DNA of 64,000 bases, taken from the NCBI GenBank assembly GCA_023374045.1, contig CM041778.1:92568839-92632838 (forward strand), given 5' to 3'. Origin of the DNA: Limonium bicolor (Eukaryota > Streptophyta > Magnoliopsida > Caryophyllales > Plumbaginaceae). Under the pieces are notes generated by a model that was given only the letters and a program-made list of their open reading frames with translations, had not been told where the DNA came from and ran no database searches. Positions within the stretch are counted from its first letter, which is position 1, and every line of letters begins with the position of its first letter. A program made the translations under genes and the position numbers. Shown in pieces: positions 1-10,824 of the stretch.

Positions 1-300
1 AAATCTCATAGGGGAAAGGAAAAACAAAGGAGGAGGTTTTGATAGGTAATTGAAGGAGAAAACCCTAGCCAAAAGGGCAGATTCAAATTCACATTCCTTA
101 ATGCCTTTTCTATTTACAATATATGTATATAATAGCCAAGTACATGGAGAGTTGGGCAATAATTAAAGACTAAGATACCCCTATTAATCGGTTCCATATC
201 ATTTGTATACCTTCTTTCTTATATCACTCGACCTCCTCAATATATCCCTTCTAGACAAAGAGCCACTAGACTTGCCTTGAAAACTACGTTGAACTTACAA
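1..300. other. Non-coding stretch, no gene seen
   Basis: AT-rich sequence with no convincing reading frame. It precedes (on the plus strand) the 3' end of the decayed minus-strand LINE and may contain that element's 3' tail or an unrelated intronic sequence. Nothing in it could be matched to a family. Confidence 0.4.
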
Positions 301-1233
301 GATTAACCCCGTCAGCATACCTACACCTTCCCCTGAAGAAAGCTAGGCAGGCCAGAGTGCGTAAGCTATGAGTATTCGTATCTCCCTTCACTTACAGATA
401 TCAAAATCCAAGTTTGCTTCCAAACCAAAGAGACCTGAGAACAAGTTGAGTTTCTCGAACAATGCTGAATTTACTCTATTTATGGAACATAGTCAAATCT
501 TCAGCAAAACATGAATGTGTTGGCTTAACAATCCTGCACCATAGCTGACACCCAAACCCTTGAATAGATACCAGCTCTTTGAGCAACCTGCTAAGGTACT
601 CCAGGCACAAACCAAAGATGTAGAGAAAAGAGGGTCCCACGTGTAAGTCCTTTACCGCCCTTGAAACCCCTTTCAAACTGCCATTTGCATTAACTGAGTA
701 TGATGGTGTACTGATACATTCCATTATCCAGCCAACAACTCAAAGGCTTGCAGGTTTTTTATAAAAGCACAATCAATACTATAAGCCTCTTTGAGATCAA
801 CCATCATTAAGCATCTAGAGGGCACCGACTTCTGTTTATGCCCCATGATAATATCATGCAAAAGGACATCACATTATGGATCTAACTCTTACAAAAGCAG
901 CTAGTTCAGGGGTGATGAGGTAGCCAAGCGGAGACTAAATCCCTGCAATAATCTTATTGTTTGCTTTATACACAACACTTCAGCAAGCCATGGTCTAAAG
1001 TCAGCTGGATTGATAGGATTCTTAATCTTAGGTATAAGAGCAACACCACTATTCAATTAACCAGCTTCAATAAGAGATTCGAGGAAAGGAACTCATTCAC
1101 TACTTTGACCAGCAAAGTTCCTAAAGTAACCAAGAAGCTCGAATAAGGAACCACTAAATCCATCCAGACCAGGAGCTTGGAAGATAATAATAAAAAATAG
1201 TATCATCCAGCTCATGCTTATTACACCAGGTCA

Positions 1234-1607
1234 TTGGGTTGTCTATACAATTCGGTTATAATTAAAAACTGAATTTTTTTAACCATTTTTTAAAATGATT
1301 TTCGGTTAACTAAATTTTATTTCGGTTTGGTTTTCAGTTATTGACGTGAATATGTCGGTTGACCGAATAACCAAAATATTTATTAAAATTAAATTAAATA
1401 TATATAAATATTAATGAAAATCATAATTTTTCGTTTAAAAACTTTGGTTAACCGGATTTATTACGATTAACTGCAACTAATTCAGTTTTTTGTTATTAAG
1501 CGGAAAAAAATTCAGTTTTCGTTTATTGAATCGAATTTCAGTTAAAACCGAACTTTTCTTCAAAGTTTGGTTTTTGGTTAACCGTATCAACCGAATGGAC
1601 AACCCTA
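1234..1607. mobile_element. hAT-like MITE inside the LINE endonuclease
   Basis: A 374-bp AT-rich non-coding element with terminal inverted repeats TTGGGTTGTC (left) and GACAACCCTA (right), flanked by an 8-bp target duplication CCAGGTCA (1226-1233) / CTAGGTCA (1608-1615), seven of eight matching. Many copies of a GGTTAACCG-type palindrome occur inside. The 8-bp duplication and TIR style fit the hAT superfamily. Removing it joins the LINE endonuclease codons for LAIF and TWCNK. No transposase is encoded. Confidence 0.75.
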
Positions 1608-1693
1608 CTAGGTCAAAAAATAGCCAAGAAATTTAAATCATCAATCCATGAGGCATGATATAGTTTTCAAATTTATTCACATCATACCCTAGT

Positions 1694-2315
1694 TAGAGCT
1701 GGTAATTTTGACCCAACCAAAGACCTAACCCGAAACCGACTCGAAATTTACGGGTTTGGGTTGAGATTTTTTGCCCATCTAATTTTTGGATTCGGTATGG
1801 GTTAAAAGTTCTAACCTGAACTCAACCCAACCCATTGTCTTTATTTTATTGAAGAAAAAGATACAATAAAAAAAGTACACATATACTAGCATGTAACTTT
1901 GGCTCTTTTATAACTTTGTAACTAGTAGTTAATAAAATAAAATTACGATTAACACTTTTCTCAACCCATCCAACAATTTGATAAATACAATTTTTCAAGA
2001 CCGCGAACATTCGTTTTTATATGGATTGAGTTGGGGTGAATGAAGACCATGGAGTCACTTATAACTCTCAAAGATTAGTAAAAGTTGATCATTTATCTGG
2101 ATTAAAAAAGGAAACTATAAAAATAAAAAAGGATGTATTTGAAAAAAATTGGGTTAAATAGGATGGGTTTGGGTTGAAATATTTTATATGGGTCGGGTTA
2201 GAGTTGAAGATTTGTAACCCGATTATTTTATGTTGGATTTGGGTCACTAGATTCTTAAACAGATTGGGTATAGGTTAACCTCAACCCGAGCCATCAACCT
2301 GAATTGCCACCCCTA
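1694..2315. mobile_element. Second hAT-like MITE inside the LINE endonuclease
   Basis: A 622-bp non-coding element. The left end TAGAGCTGGTAAT and the inverse of the right end TAGGGGTGGCAAT form imperfect terminal inverted repeats. It is flanked by ACCCTAGT (1686-1693) and ACCCTAGG (2316-2323), an 8-bp target duplication with one mismatch. The inside is rich in degenerate AACCCGACCC / GGGTTGGGTT motifs. No coding capacity. Its TIR differs from that of the 1234-1607 element, so these are two families of the same superfamily. Confidence 0.7.
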
Positions 2316-3587
2316 ACCCTAGGACAGCTTTACCTCAGTCCTATAATTGTTGATTCTGATGACACTGCATTCTCCTACTAACACCCATGGCTCGTTAATG
2401 TTGTTGCTAAGCTATAGAAAGTTTAATCATAGCTCTCTCCTTTCCCACCCTTCATTAGCCCCATATCTTTCTCCTTCCTGATTCTTATTTGAAATTGTAA
2501 AGTGAATCAGTTAGTTAGGCTGCAAAAGGGAGTTTGACATTGCACACTCGTTGATTGCAAAAATGGTGATTCCAAAAATGGTGATTCCTGCCCCATCTCT
2601 TGCTGAAATGTTAGACAAAATTTGTCATTTTGCAAAACAACTTCTCCAAACTCTTTCAACTTCATTATGATAAACCTTTGTTTCAACAATGGCACCAAAA
2701 TGAATAAATTTGGATCTAACACATTGCTACAAGAGTCGGTTACATCCTATTCACCCGTTTTATGCTCCAACATGCTATGTATACCATCTAGTGCCTCAAG
2801 TTGGGAAAAAAAAACTCCTGCTATAACTTCATCCTCTCCATCAAGAGTGGTTTTCTACAAGGATTCCAAGCCTACTCAAGGGACTCTTAGCACAGTTTTG
2901 CATCCTGAGGTTAGGAAACTTAAATCAAATACGATTAGAGCTTTCCATTTCCTTTGACATGCCCACGTCAAGCCCATGGTCTAACAAAAAGGGTCTTCCT
3001 CCAAAAATCCAAGTACCCTCTATAGCTGCACTTTCCATGCTCACTGGAAAATTAACTAACAATAACCTTCTTTACTCAAAATAGTCCATACCAGCCTAAC
3101 AAGCCTATCCACTGAGGTCTACAAGGTCCAACATAGCTGAAACATACAACTGCAATGCTCCAAAGATCAAGTTCATCTTGGACATCCTCCTTATAAAAGC
3201 TCACTATGAGCTAACCATCCTCATGGTTCGGTTAAAACATACTCCAACATTGCTCCTATCTGTTTGAGAATATTCTTCATGAAACATGACCAACATTTTG
3301 GTTTAGTCACTTGTTTTCAAGATAGTCCCAATAGCTTCTTTGTATTTTCCCAGCCTTGGTTCACTTTCTTGCCGGATCCAGAAGACCAACATATCCTGAT
3401 TATAGTTGAGCTAGTCACAAGGAGTCTAGCTTTAGTTTTGGGGTTTCATGCTCAATGTGACTTCAGTGGCTTCTCTACCATTTTCTAAGCCTCAATATCC
3501 TTCCTTGCTCTACTCCAGGCAACCTAGAGGTCTTCATTCTACTCTGGTAAGCTTCTTCTGACGTGTTTTGTAGCTCGACATCTTGAC

Positions 3588-3740
3588 TGATAGGAATCAG
3601 CCTATACATCGATACCCCCACGCTTACCCTTAAACCCCAAGCTTAACTTATTAACCCGTTCAGACCCATCCTAACAACCCCCACGCTTACCCTTAAACCC
3701 TCCAAGCTTAACTTATTCCCGTTCTAGACCCCATCCAACA
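3588..3740 (-). repeat. Gypsy 3' LTR with internal tandem duplication
   Basis: Begins TGATAGGAATCAGCCTAT like the partner LTR at 4999. Compared with it, this copy has lost an internal block and carries a tandem duplication: 3615-3676 and 3677-3740 both read CCCACGCTTACCCTTAAACCC and end ATCC(T)AACA. On the plus strand a C-run follows, which is the polypurine tract on the element strand. Confidence 0.75.
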
Positions 3741-4149
3741 TCCCCCCCCCCCCCCCCCCAAACCACCACCTTGTCCTCAAGGTGGGAAAAAATGTATTCA
3801 CTCAAGTAGTATACACAGCCATGGAAGAATCATTCACTACTACATTCACCTGAGAGATCTCAAACGCCTCCTCAGCGCCTTCGCCTCCATCTATAATCAA
3901 AAGTTGTAACCTGATACGCCGGCACAGTTAAGAATGACTCCACTTCTCGCCGCACTGGAAACACAAACCCTGGGTACGCCGTCTACTCATCTTTGCATCA
4001 GAAACGTGATGCACGTCAGAACGCCCAAAGGAGATTGACTCAAGGACGATTTTCCTAAATCGGTGGTCGCTTCAGTCCAAGACCCATGATGTCATGCAAG
4101 GGGCTGGTTGTTGTCGCCACTGCAGAAGTTCCCTCTGACCCTGATTTAG

Positions 4150-4915
4150 AGATTGGAAATCCGACTGTATGACTATGTAGTCGTTCCTTGCCAACCGATA
4201 ATCTACGGTTGCGATTAGGACCATTAGAAATCCAATTGTTCCCTCATCTCTATCTTCCTGGAAACTTTCATTTAATCTTGCAGATCTTTAGTCTCATTAA
4301 GCTCCAATTCTCCCTGACTTGAATCTTTAAGGCCATTCCGAAAAAATACTCTGTAAAACCTCATTGGAAACATTCCTCGGGTGCACAGAAAAGAACTCGA
4401 ACCTGCTACAAAAGTCCTCAACCGTGGAGTCCTATTGCTAGGAGCAAAGAATATCCAATTTGTTCTTGCTTAGATGCGACCCGAAACGCTCAAGCAAGAG
4501 AGCTTTAAACTCCGTCTAAGATGGCAATCCAATGTAATTTTTCAGCCACTCGAACCAAAATAGAGCTGATTCTTCCATACAGATGCTCGCAAAGCAAACC
4601 CAATCACCATCAGCAATGCTTCTCAACGAAACGTACCCCTTCGTTTTGTGGATCCAATCCTAGGGGTCCTCCCCCATGAAAACAAGAAGTTCGAGCTTCC
4701 TGATTTTGATCTCGCGCCAATCCGATGCCTCTCCCTCCACCAAAGATTGTCAAGAATTATCCCCTTTGCTCGAGCTGCAACGGCCGCCACGGTCCTCTTT
4801 CTACAGATTGGCAAGCACCACCGCCAGATTATCAACCATCGTTGCGAGACTAGCCAGCTTGCCAACCACCTTGCTCAACTAATCTCTAATGGTGGCTAGG
4901 TCTAGCTCTAGTGTC
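4150..4915 (-). pseudogene. gag pseudogene of the gypsy element
   Basis: Minus-strand translation starting at an ATG near 4915 (MGTLELDLATIRD) continues through WIHKTKGYVSLRSIADGDW, SALFWFEWLKNYIGLPSW and EFKALLLERFGSHLSKNK, the usual layout of the retrotransposon gag domain. Several in-frame stops interrupt it (after ATIRD, after VLANL, after GEDP), then the frame decays toward 4150. A gag protein would package element RNA; this copy cannot make one. The family match is clear; the 3' limit is approximate. Confidence 0.75.
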
Positions 4916-4981
4916 CCCATGGTGGGTGTGCTACTCCACGTAATAACCATCTACCCCTATAACTCACGTTGCCTGGGAAAA

Positions 4982-4998
4982 AACTGCTATGATACCTT
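4982..4998 (-). other. Primer binding site of the gypsy element
   Basis: Directly next to the 5' LTR on the minus strand the sequence reads GGTATCATAGCAG. This is one mismatch from the TGGTATCAGAGC consensus complementary to the 3' end of initiator tRNA-Met, the usual primer for plant gypsy and copia reverse transcription. It fixes the orientation and the inner edge of the 5' LTR. Confidence 0.75.
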
Positions 4999-5045
4999 TG
5001 ATAGGAATCAGCCTATCATACTCCTTCAATCCTCCTAAGAGGCCA

Positions 5046-5185
5046 TGTTAGAATAAGTCAAACAGTCCACTTCTTTAGCCACTCTCCCACTATGTTAGTT
5101 CCTATTTTATAGGTAACCACTCATGTACATCGATCTATATATTGTACATAACATGAATGATAATACATGTGGTCAATCATTATCA
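5046..5185 (+). repeat. Copia 5' LTR
   Basis: 140 bp, TGTTAGAATAAG...CATTATCA. The primer site follows without a gap. It matches the 3' LTR throughout except C versus T at 5063 and the absence of a 6-bp CTATTA block near the end. Confidence 0.95.
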
Positions 5186-5196
5186 TGGTATCAGTC
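5186..5196 (+). other. Copia primer binding site
   Basis: TGGTATCAGTC directly abuts the LTR; the first nine bases match the complement of the 3' end of initiator tRNA-Met. Confidence 0.85.
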
Positions 5197-5391
5197 TTTC
5201 AATTCTCCTAAGATCCACATTCTTCTCTCCACTGAATCTCAACAACCTTTCCTGGCCCTCCAATCCATTCAGTCTCTCTCCTGCGCCGCCGCGCTCCTCC
5301 AATTTTTTCTTTCCCTCTGTGCCTTCCATCTCCTACCTTCACTCTCGTCTACCAACTTTCCCTCGCTACGCATCAATCTCCTCCACCCATA

Positions 5392-8300
5392 ATGGCCGAC
5401 AACAACTCACCTACCCAATCCGAACACACCGTCCTCGCATCACCCTCCCGCATGCCTGAATCCCCACCCCATATCCCGGCTACTACCACATCTCCCTCTC
5501 CTGCAGCAATAGCCCTGAATTAGGCCCTTCATGTGAACTCGATCACCAACCACATCCGTATCGAGCTCAATCAGTCCCCTCCCAATTACGCCATGTGGCG
5601 TCATCTTTTTCTCGTAACTTTGGGGAAGTTTAACTTATTGAATCATGTCGACGGATCTGCCCCCTCTGACAATGAAAGCTGGACCTTACTAGATTTCACC
5701 GTCTTATCTTGGATCTACGCGACTATCTCCCCTGACATTTTTAGCCTTGTCATGCGTAACAACGCCACAGCTTATGAAGTCTGGACGGCTATAGAAGATC
5801 TTTTCCGCGACAATAAGAAAACACGCGCTATCCAGCTTGAAGCGGAATTCCGGGGCTTGCGACAAGGATCGCTCACAATCGTTGAATATTGCACGCAGCT
5901 TAAGTCTCTGGCAGATGCTCTTGTAGACGTCGACAGTGCTGTTTCGGATGAGAACCTCGTTCTCCAAACAATCAACGGCCTCAACGACTCCTCCGGTATA
6001 CGGAGCATCATCCAATTCCAACGATCGTTTCCCACATTCCAACAAGTTTGGAGCAGCCTAATCCTCGAAGAAACATGCCGCCAACACACCACATCTGCTG
6101 CCTCTGCCCTCCTCACCATCGTGTCTCCAGCGAGTCCAACCACCACTCCCGCCCCCAACAACACCACCCCACCTATCGGCGCATCAGATACCACCTCCAC
6201 CACCCAGCGCTCCTCATCCTGCCAACAGTCTCGCCGAGGTCGCGGGGGGCGTGGTCGTAGTCGTGGCCGTGGCTCCAACAACTGTTCGTCTTTCCAACAA
6301 CAGCTATGGCAGCTCCTGAATTAGTCTCCATGGACTCCTCCCGCCTGGTCCTCTCCTAGAGTGCTCGGCCCTCGACCCCAACAACCGCAAGCTCCACAAC
6401 CACACGCCACGATCCACTATCAATCGACACTAACTTGGGACCAGCAAAGCTTGGTCAACGTCGTCAACACCTTGGCTACTCCATCCCATGCCGGTGACAA
6501 CTCATGGTACATGGACACCAGGGCTTCATCGCACATGGCCAACAACCCAGGTATAGTCCACGCCCCCTCTACTCCGGGTCTCCACCCCTTCTCTAATGTT
6601 ATTGTCGGCGACGGTAATAATCTCCCTATCACAAAAGTCGGTACCACTCCTCATCCCCCTTTCCTTCTTTGTAATGTTATTGTATCTCCTCCCTTGATTA
6701 AAAATTTGATTTCCATTAGACAATTCAGCAAAGATAATAATTGCTCCATCGAAGTTGACCCGTTTGGCTTTTCTATAAAGGATCTTTCCAGCAAAACGGT
6801 AATCCACCAATGTAACAGCCAAGGGGATCTCTATCCCTTCTCCTCAGCGGTGCCACCACCCACCACCACATTCGCCCTTCACACCTCCACCGCCGCGCCA
6901 CCTTGGCATCTCCGACTTGCTCATCCTGGCAAGGCTGCTCTCCGTGCACTTGTTAAATCAAATTCAATTTCTTCATTCAATAATTTATCAACATTTTGTC
7001 ATGCTTGCCAATTAGGCAAACATACCCGTTTACCATTTTCTAGTTCCTCCACAGCAACTTTAGATATTTTTGATATTATCCACTGTGACATATGGACTTC
7101 GCCAATTTCAAGCACTTCCGTTTTTAAATATTTTTTAGTTATTGTTGACAATTTTTCCTATTATATATGGATGTTCCCACTCAAATTAAAGTCCCACACA
7201 ATTGACGTCCTACAACAATTTCATGCTTTCGTTCGAACACACTTCAATCGCACCATCAAATATGTTCAATGTGATCATGACAGCAAATTTGATAATCACG
7301 CATTTCGTCAATATTTTGCAAATCATGGCACCCTCTACCGCTTTTCTTGTCCCCACACCTCCCAACAAAACAGAACAGCAGAACGCATGATCCGTACCCT
7401 CACAAATGTCATACGTCCCTCCTATTTCAAAGTCATCTCCCTCCTCAATATTGGGCCGAGGCCCTACACACCTCCACATATTTTCTAAATCTCACCCCAA
7501 CCTCCACCACTCACAACCGCAGCCCACATGAAATTCAGCACAACCAAAAACCAACGTATCACCACCTCCGACCTTTTGGGTGCCTTTGTTATCCCAACCT
7601 CACCTCCACCACCACTCACAAACTCCAACCTCGCACTACTCCCTGCATTTTCCTCGGATATGCCCCGCAACACAAAGGTTACCATTGTCTTAGTCTCGAC
7701 ACGCAAAATAATAACTTCACAGCATGTCATATTTGATGAGTACACTTTTCCATACTCTTCAAACCATACCCCCTACCCCACCAATCATTCGTCCCCCCAC
7801 AGTTTCAGACTCCCAGCCCAATCCACTTACCTTTCTATATTTTAACCCACCCCCGGCCCCCACTCGCTCCAGCACTCAGGCCCTCAATCTAAATCCCACC
7901 CCCGCACCCCACATCATCGGCCCACTTCTCCCTCTTTCGGCCCACCAAATACTACCACACCAACACCCGCGCTTTCGGCCCCCCCAACTCCACCTACAGA
8001 AGGCCCACCTAGCCTAACCCCTTCCACCCGATCCTCTTGCCCTCAACACCCCCCATGGCCCACACTACCCCCCCCCCCCCGGTTCCCTAGATGTCCCCTA
8101 CCCAGGCTCCACTCCCCATCGAGCCCACCAACCCACACCCGTCCCCCTCGTGTCCAAACCCAATCAAAATCAACCGCCCTGGATCCATGCTTGATCAGCC
8201 TCCAGCTCCATCCCTCTCCTCCCACACCACCCATCCTATGATCACCCGCTCAAAATCTGGCTTTACCAAACCAAAACAAATCCTCAACCTCTCCACCACT

Positions 8301-9832
8301 ACCCATTCTCTACCATCCTTATACAAAACCGCCCTCCACGACCCACGTTGGCGCGACTCTATGCAAGAGGAATTCGACGCTCTGATGAAAAACAAGACAT
8401 GGGATCTTGTCCCGCACCCACCCAATGCCAATATCATCTCCTGCAAGTGGTTCTTTCGCCATAAGTACGATGCTGCTGGAAACCTCTCTTGATACAAATC
8501 GTGTTGGGTCGCCCGCGGTTTCACCCAACAACAAGGCCTTGACTTTAAGGAGACCTTCTCCCCAGTTGTAAAGCCCACCACCATCCGCACCATCCATTGG
8601 CCAATCCACCAGCTCGACGTCAAAAACGCATTCCTTCACGGTGATCTCACTGAGGATGTCTACTGTCAGCAACCCTCGGGTTTTGTTCATCCACGTCATC
8701 CCAATCAAGTCTGTAAGTTACGTAAAGCCTTACGGTCTCAAGCAAGCCCCTCGTGCTTGGGACCAGCGGTTCGCCAGTTACATCACTCACCTAGAGTTCA
8801 CCAGCTGTCGCACCGACCCATCACTCTTTGTCTATAACCGCAGTCCCGATCATGCCCACCTCCTTGTCTACGTCGACGATATTATCCTCACAACCTCTAC
8901 CACTCCACTTCTCTGACGCATCATTCAAGCCCTGAGTCATGAATTCTCCATGACCGACCTTGGCCCCCATCATTACTTCCTCGGTATCGCTGTCACCCAC
9001 CACCACAATGGCCTCCACCCTAGCCAAACCACTTACGCCAAAGATATCCTCACCCGAGCCGGCATGACCAATTGCAATCATTGTAACACCCCCGTGGACA
9101 CATACGCCAAGCTAAGTGCCACTGCCGGTGCTCCTGTAGCCGACCCCACCGTGTACCGCTCTCTGGCAGGTGCCCTTCAATACCTAACCTTCACCAGGCC
9201 CGACATTAGTTACGTCATTCAACAGTGTTGTCTCCACATGCACGACCCCCGGGACGCTCATCTTCGGGCCCTCAAACGCATCCTACGTTATCTTAAAGGG
9301 ACACTCTCCCTCAGTCTCAGTATCCTATCTGATCGCTCCGATCAGCTCACCATCTACACTGATGCTGACTAGGCAGGATGCCCCGACACTCGACGCTCCA
9401 CCTCCGGGTATTGTATGTATCTTGGTTCCAACATCATCTCTTGGTCATCCAAACGTTAACCCACCGTGCCATGCTCCAGCGCCGAAGCTGAATACCAAGT
9501 TGTTGCCAATGCTATTGTAGAGTTCTGTTGGCTACGCCAACTCCTCCGCGAACTCCATGCTCCCACCTCCGAGGCCACACTTGTCTCCTGTGACAACGTA
9601 AGTTCTGCCTACATGTCTTCCAACCCAGTGCAAAACATCAACGTACAAAACACATTGAAATTGACCTGCACTTTGTCCGTGAAAAAGTCACACTAGGCCA
9701 AGCTCGTGTCTTCCATGTGTCAACCACAAGTCAATTTGTAGACATCAGGACCAAAGGACTACCGACCACTCTATTCTTAGATTTTCGAAACAGTCTATGC
9801 CTTCGGAATCCTCCGGCACAAACTACAGGGGG
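5392..9832 (+). pseudogene. Copia gag-pol polyprotein, inactivated
   Basis: The ATG at 5392 (MADNNSPTQSEHTV) opens a gag with a UBN2-type domain (NYAMWRHLFLVTLGKFNLL at about 5580). The protease is near 6508 (SWYMDTRASSHM; usual DTGA reads DTRA, codon AGG at 6520). Integrase covers about 6890-7700 with GAG-pre-integrase WHLRLAHPG, CHACQLGKH, IHCDIW, VQCD and TAERM. Reverse transcriptase covers about 8320-8930 (KWFFRHKYDAAG, VARGFTQQ, LDVKNAFLHGDL, YVDDIIL intact). RNase H covers about 9340-9700 (CSSAEAEYQ). In-frame stops lie at 5521, 6322, about 8490, about 8914, 9370 and about 9457. Frameshifts lie near 7420, 7695, 8735 and 9640, a short deletion near 8600, and the integrase-RT linker is out of frame. 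No functional protein can be made from this copy. Confidence 0.93.
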
Positions 9833-9833
9833 C
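9821..9833 (+). other. Copia polypurine tract
   Basis: AACTACAGGGGGC directly precedes the 3' LTR; the purine run would prime plus-strand DNA synthesis. Confidence 0.7.
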
Positions 9834-9979
9834 TGTTAGAATAAGTCAAATAGTCCACTTCTTTAGCCACTCTCCCACTATGTTAGTTCCTATTTTATAG
9901 GTAACCACTCATGTACATCGATCTATATATTGTACATAACATGAATGATAATACATGTGGTCAATCATTACTATTATCA
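9834..9979 (+). repeat. Copia 3' LTR
   Basis: 146 bp, TGTTAGAATAAG...ACTATTATCA, followed by the target duplication GGCCA. See the 5' LTR entry for the two differences between them. Confidence 0.95.
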
Positions 9980-10133
9980 GGCCAAACTTTCTTGATTACA
10001 ATATATCGATACCTTACTAACCCTATAGCCATCGACTTATACTAAATAAGTCCAGTGAATGCAAAACTAACAATTACCCTTAAACTCCCAAGCTTAGCTA
10101 ATAACCCTGCCAAACCCCAGTCCTAACATTGAC

Positions 10134-10707
10134 CAATAAAGGGACTCACCTTCTCCTTTTCCAGATCTCCGGATTTTGAGACTACTGAACGATAAATACT
10201 AACTGAACAAGATAATCTATGTGGAAGCTCGGCGTGCTTCTTATCTGACCTAGGGAGGATGGTGAAAACCAGATGAATCATTCCAAATCTTTCTCGAACC
10301 AGAGATGAATCAGAGTGACAGACAGCAACATAGTCTATGCAGATACAACAACTGTGCATCCAGATTGGAAGTTGAAACATTGACGACGACAACGAATCAG
10401 ACTTGCTACAGTCGCGCTCATTCGACACAGGTTATGCACATCCGAAGAGAAAATAGGAAAGTGAAATCTTAGTCACGCAACTTTTGTAAACAAAGACTGT
10501 TAGTATCGACAGATCGCAAACTAAAATAGTACTAACAGATAGGCTACTGTGAACAGAAAACGAAATTCAAAAGCAACTCCAGGAAATCACGCGACCGAAT
10601 AAATAAAGAATCAGCAGGATAGAACTCGATACACATATCGTCGTCAACCACAAACTTGTAACTGCGGAAATCAGAGATAGCGGCGCCGGGGGGGGGGGGG
10701 GGTGTAC
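10134..10707 (-). other. Proximal part of intron 1 of the epimerase-like gene
   Basis: Non-coding minus-strand sequence following the donor GTACACC of the first exon. A poly-G run (about 10690-10702, plus strand) lies just inside the intron. I searched the minus strand for the expected next exon (YLYGG..TSWK-like) and saw none down to position 1. Confidence 0.55.
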
Positions 10708-10824
10708 CTCAGCCGAGCTACCGCGGGATTCACGGAGAATGACCTTCTCCAGTCCATTGACCCCCTTGACGATCTCCATCGGAGTTAATAAATTTTGGTG
10801 GTCGCTCGTCGAAGCCGTTGCCAT
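10708..10824 (-). CDS. Glucose-6-phosphate 1-epimerase-like protein, first exon only
   Basis: The ATG at 10824 encodes 39 codons beginning MATASTSDHQNLLTP and containing GVNGLEKVILRESRGSSAE. The exon ends in GAG followed by a GTACACC donor (phase 0). The pattern G-hydrophobic-EKV-L-E-GSSAE followed by V and YL(Y/F)GG is how plant members of the aldose 1-epimerase family (putative glucose-6-phosphate 1-epimerase, apospory-associated protein C-like) begin. They interconvert alpha and beta anomers of hexose-6-phosphates in the cytosol. The catalytic histidine and glutamate would be encoded by later exons, which are not in this window. Either intron 1 exceeds 10 kb because of transposon insertions, or the gene is cut off. 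A TATA-like box lies about 150 bp upstream. Family assignment rests on this short exon alone. Confidence 0.6.

Larger units (their letters stand above)
300..3580 (-). pseudogene. Decayed L1-type LINE (ORF1, endonuclease and reverse transcriptase remnants)
   Basis: Read on the minus strand in broken frames, the order is that of a plant LINE. A possible ORF1 remnant lies about 2950-3500 (GTWIFGGRPFLL-like, recalling DUF4283). The endonuclease domain lies about 1620-2760, with an ETKV motif near 2670 and PWVLVGE...VIR followed by HGLMDDLNFLAIF and TWCNK. The reverse transcriptase starts at QAPGLDGF (about 1170), then VALIPKIKNPINPADFRP (about 1040) and the stretch at 476-724 with WIMECISTPSYSV, SLYLFGLCLEYLSRLL-like sequence and FAEDLTMF. 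The catalytic FADD box reads FAED. Frameshifts and stops are everywhere, and most of the segment between the endonuclease and RT is missing. Two MITEs sit inside the endonuclease (separate entries). The outer ends and a TSD were not found, so boundaries are approximate. Family assignment is firm; ORF1 is tentative. Confidence 0.8.
5046..9979 (+). mobile_element. Ty1/copia retrotransposon (Ale/Retrofit-like), complete but inactive
   Basis: A 4934-bp element with 140- and 146-bp LTRs, a perfect 5-bp target duplication GGCCA (5041-5045, 9980-9984), an initiator tRNA-Met primer site and a polypurine tract, inserted into the gypsy 5' LTR. Domain order is gag, protease, integrase, reverse transcriptase, RNase H, which defines copia; short LTRs and the UBN2-type gag suggest the Ale/Retrofit group (inference). 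The LTRs differ by one substitution and a 6-bp indel, but the polyprotein is broken by stops and frameshifts (see the gag-pol entry). Confidence 0.95.
3588..10128 (-). mobile_element. Deleted Ty3/gypsy retrotransposon with a nested copia element
   Basis: On the minus strand the element runs from a 5' LTR (4999-10128, split by copia) through a tRNA-Met primer site, a gag remnant and a short polyprotein end to a 3' LTR (3588-3740). LTR termini are TGTTAGGA...TCCTATCA. A perfect 5-bp target duplication TTGAC flanks it (3583-3587 and 10129-10133), proving one insertion. Without the copia insert it is only about 1.6 kb. Nearly all of pol is gone, leaving gag and a HLEDKVV-type end near 3760-3785, a motif seen at the C-terminus of many plant gypsy polyproteins. 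A long G-run on the element strand (plus strand C-run, about 3741-3757) next to the 3' LTR serves as the polypurine tract. It lies in the first intron of the epimerase-like gene. Confidence 0.85.
4999..10128 (-). repeat. Gypsy 5' LTR, split by the copia insertion
   Basis: Two pieces, 4999-5045 and 9980-10128, form one LTR of about 190 bp once the copia element and its 5-bp target duplication are removed. It starts TGATAGGAATCAGCC and ends CAGTCCTAACA (plus strand). The right piece shares ATCGATACC, TACCCTTAAAC and CCAAGCTTA with the partner LTR at 3588-3740. Confidence 0.8.

Noticed and set aside
5123..5459. Plus-strand open frames before the copia gag
   Set aside because: They overlap the LTR and leader and do not resemble gag. 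The gag frame with the right motifs starts at 5392.
5704..6281. Minus-strand open frames opposite copia gag (up to 169 aa)
   Set aside because: Antisense shadows of a biased C-rich coding region; no family resemblance.
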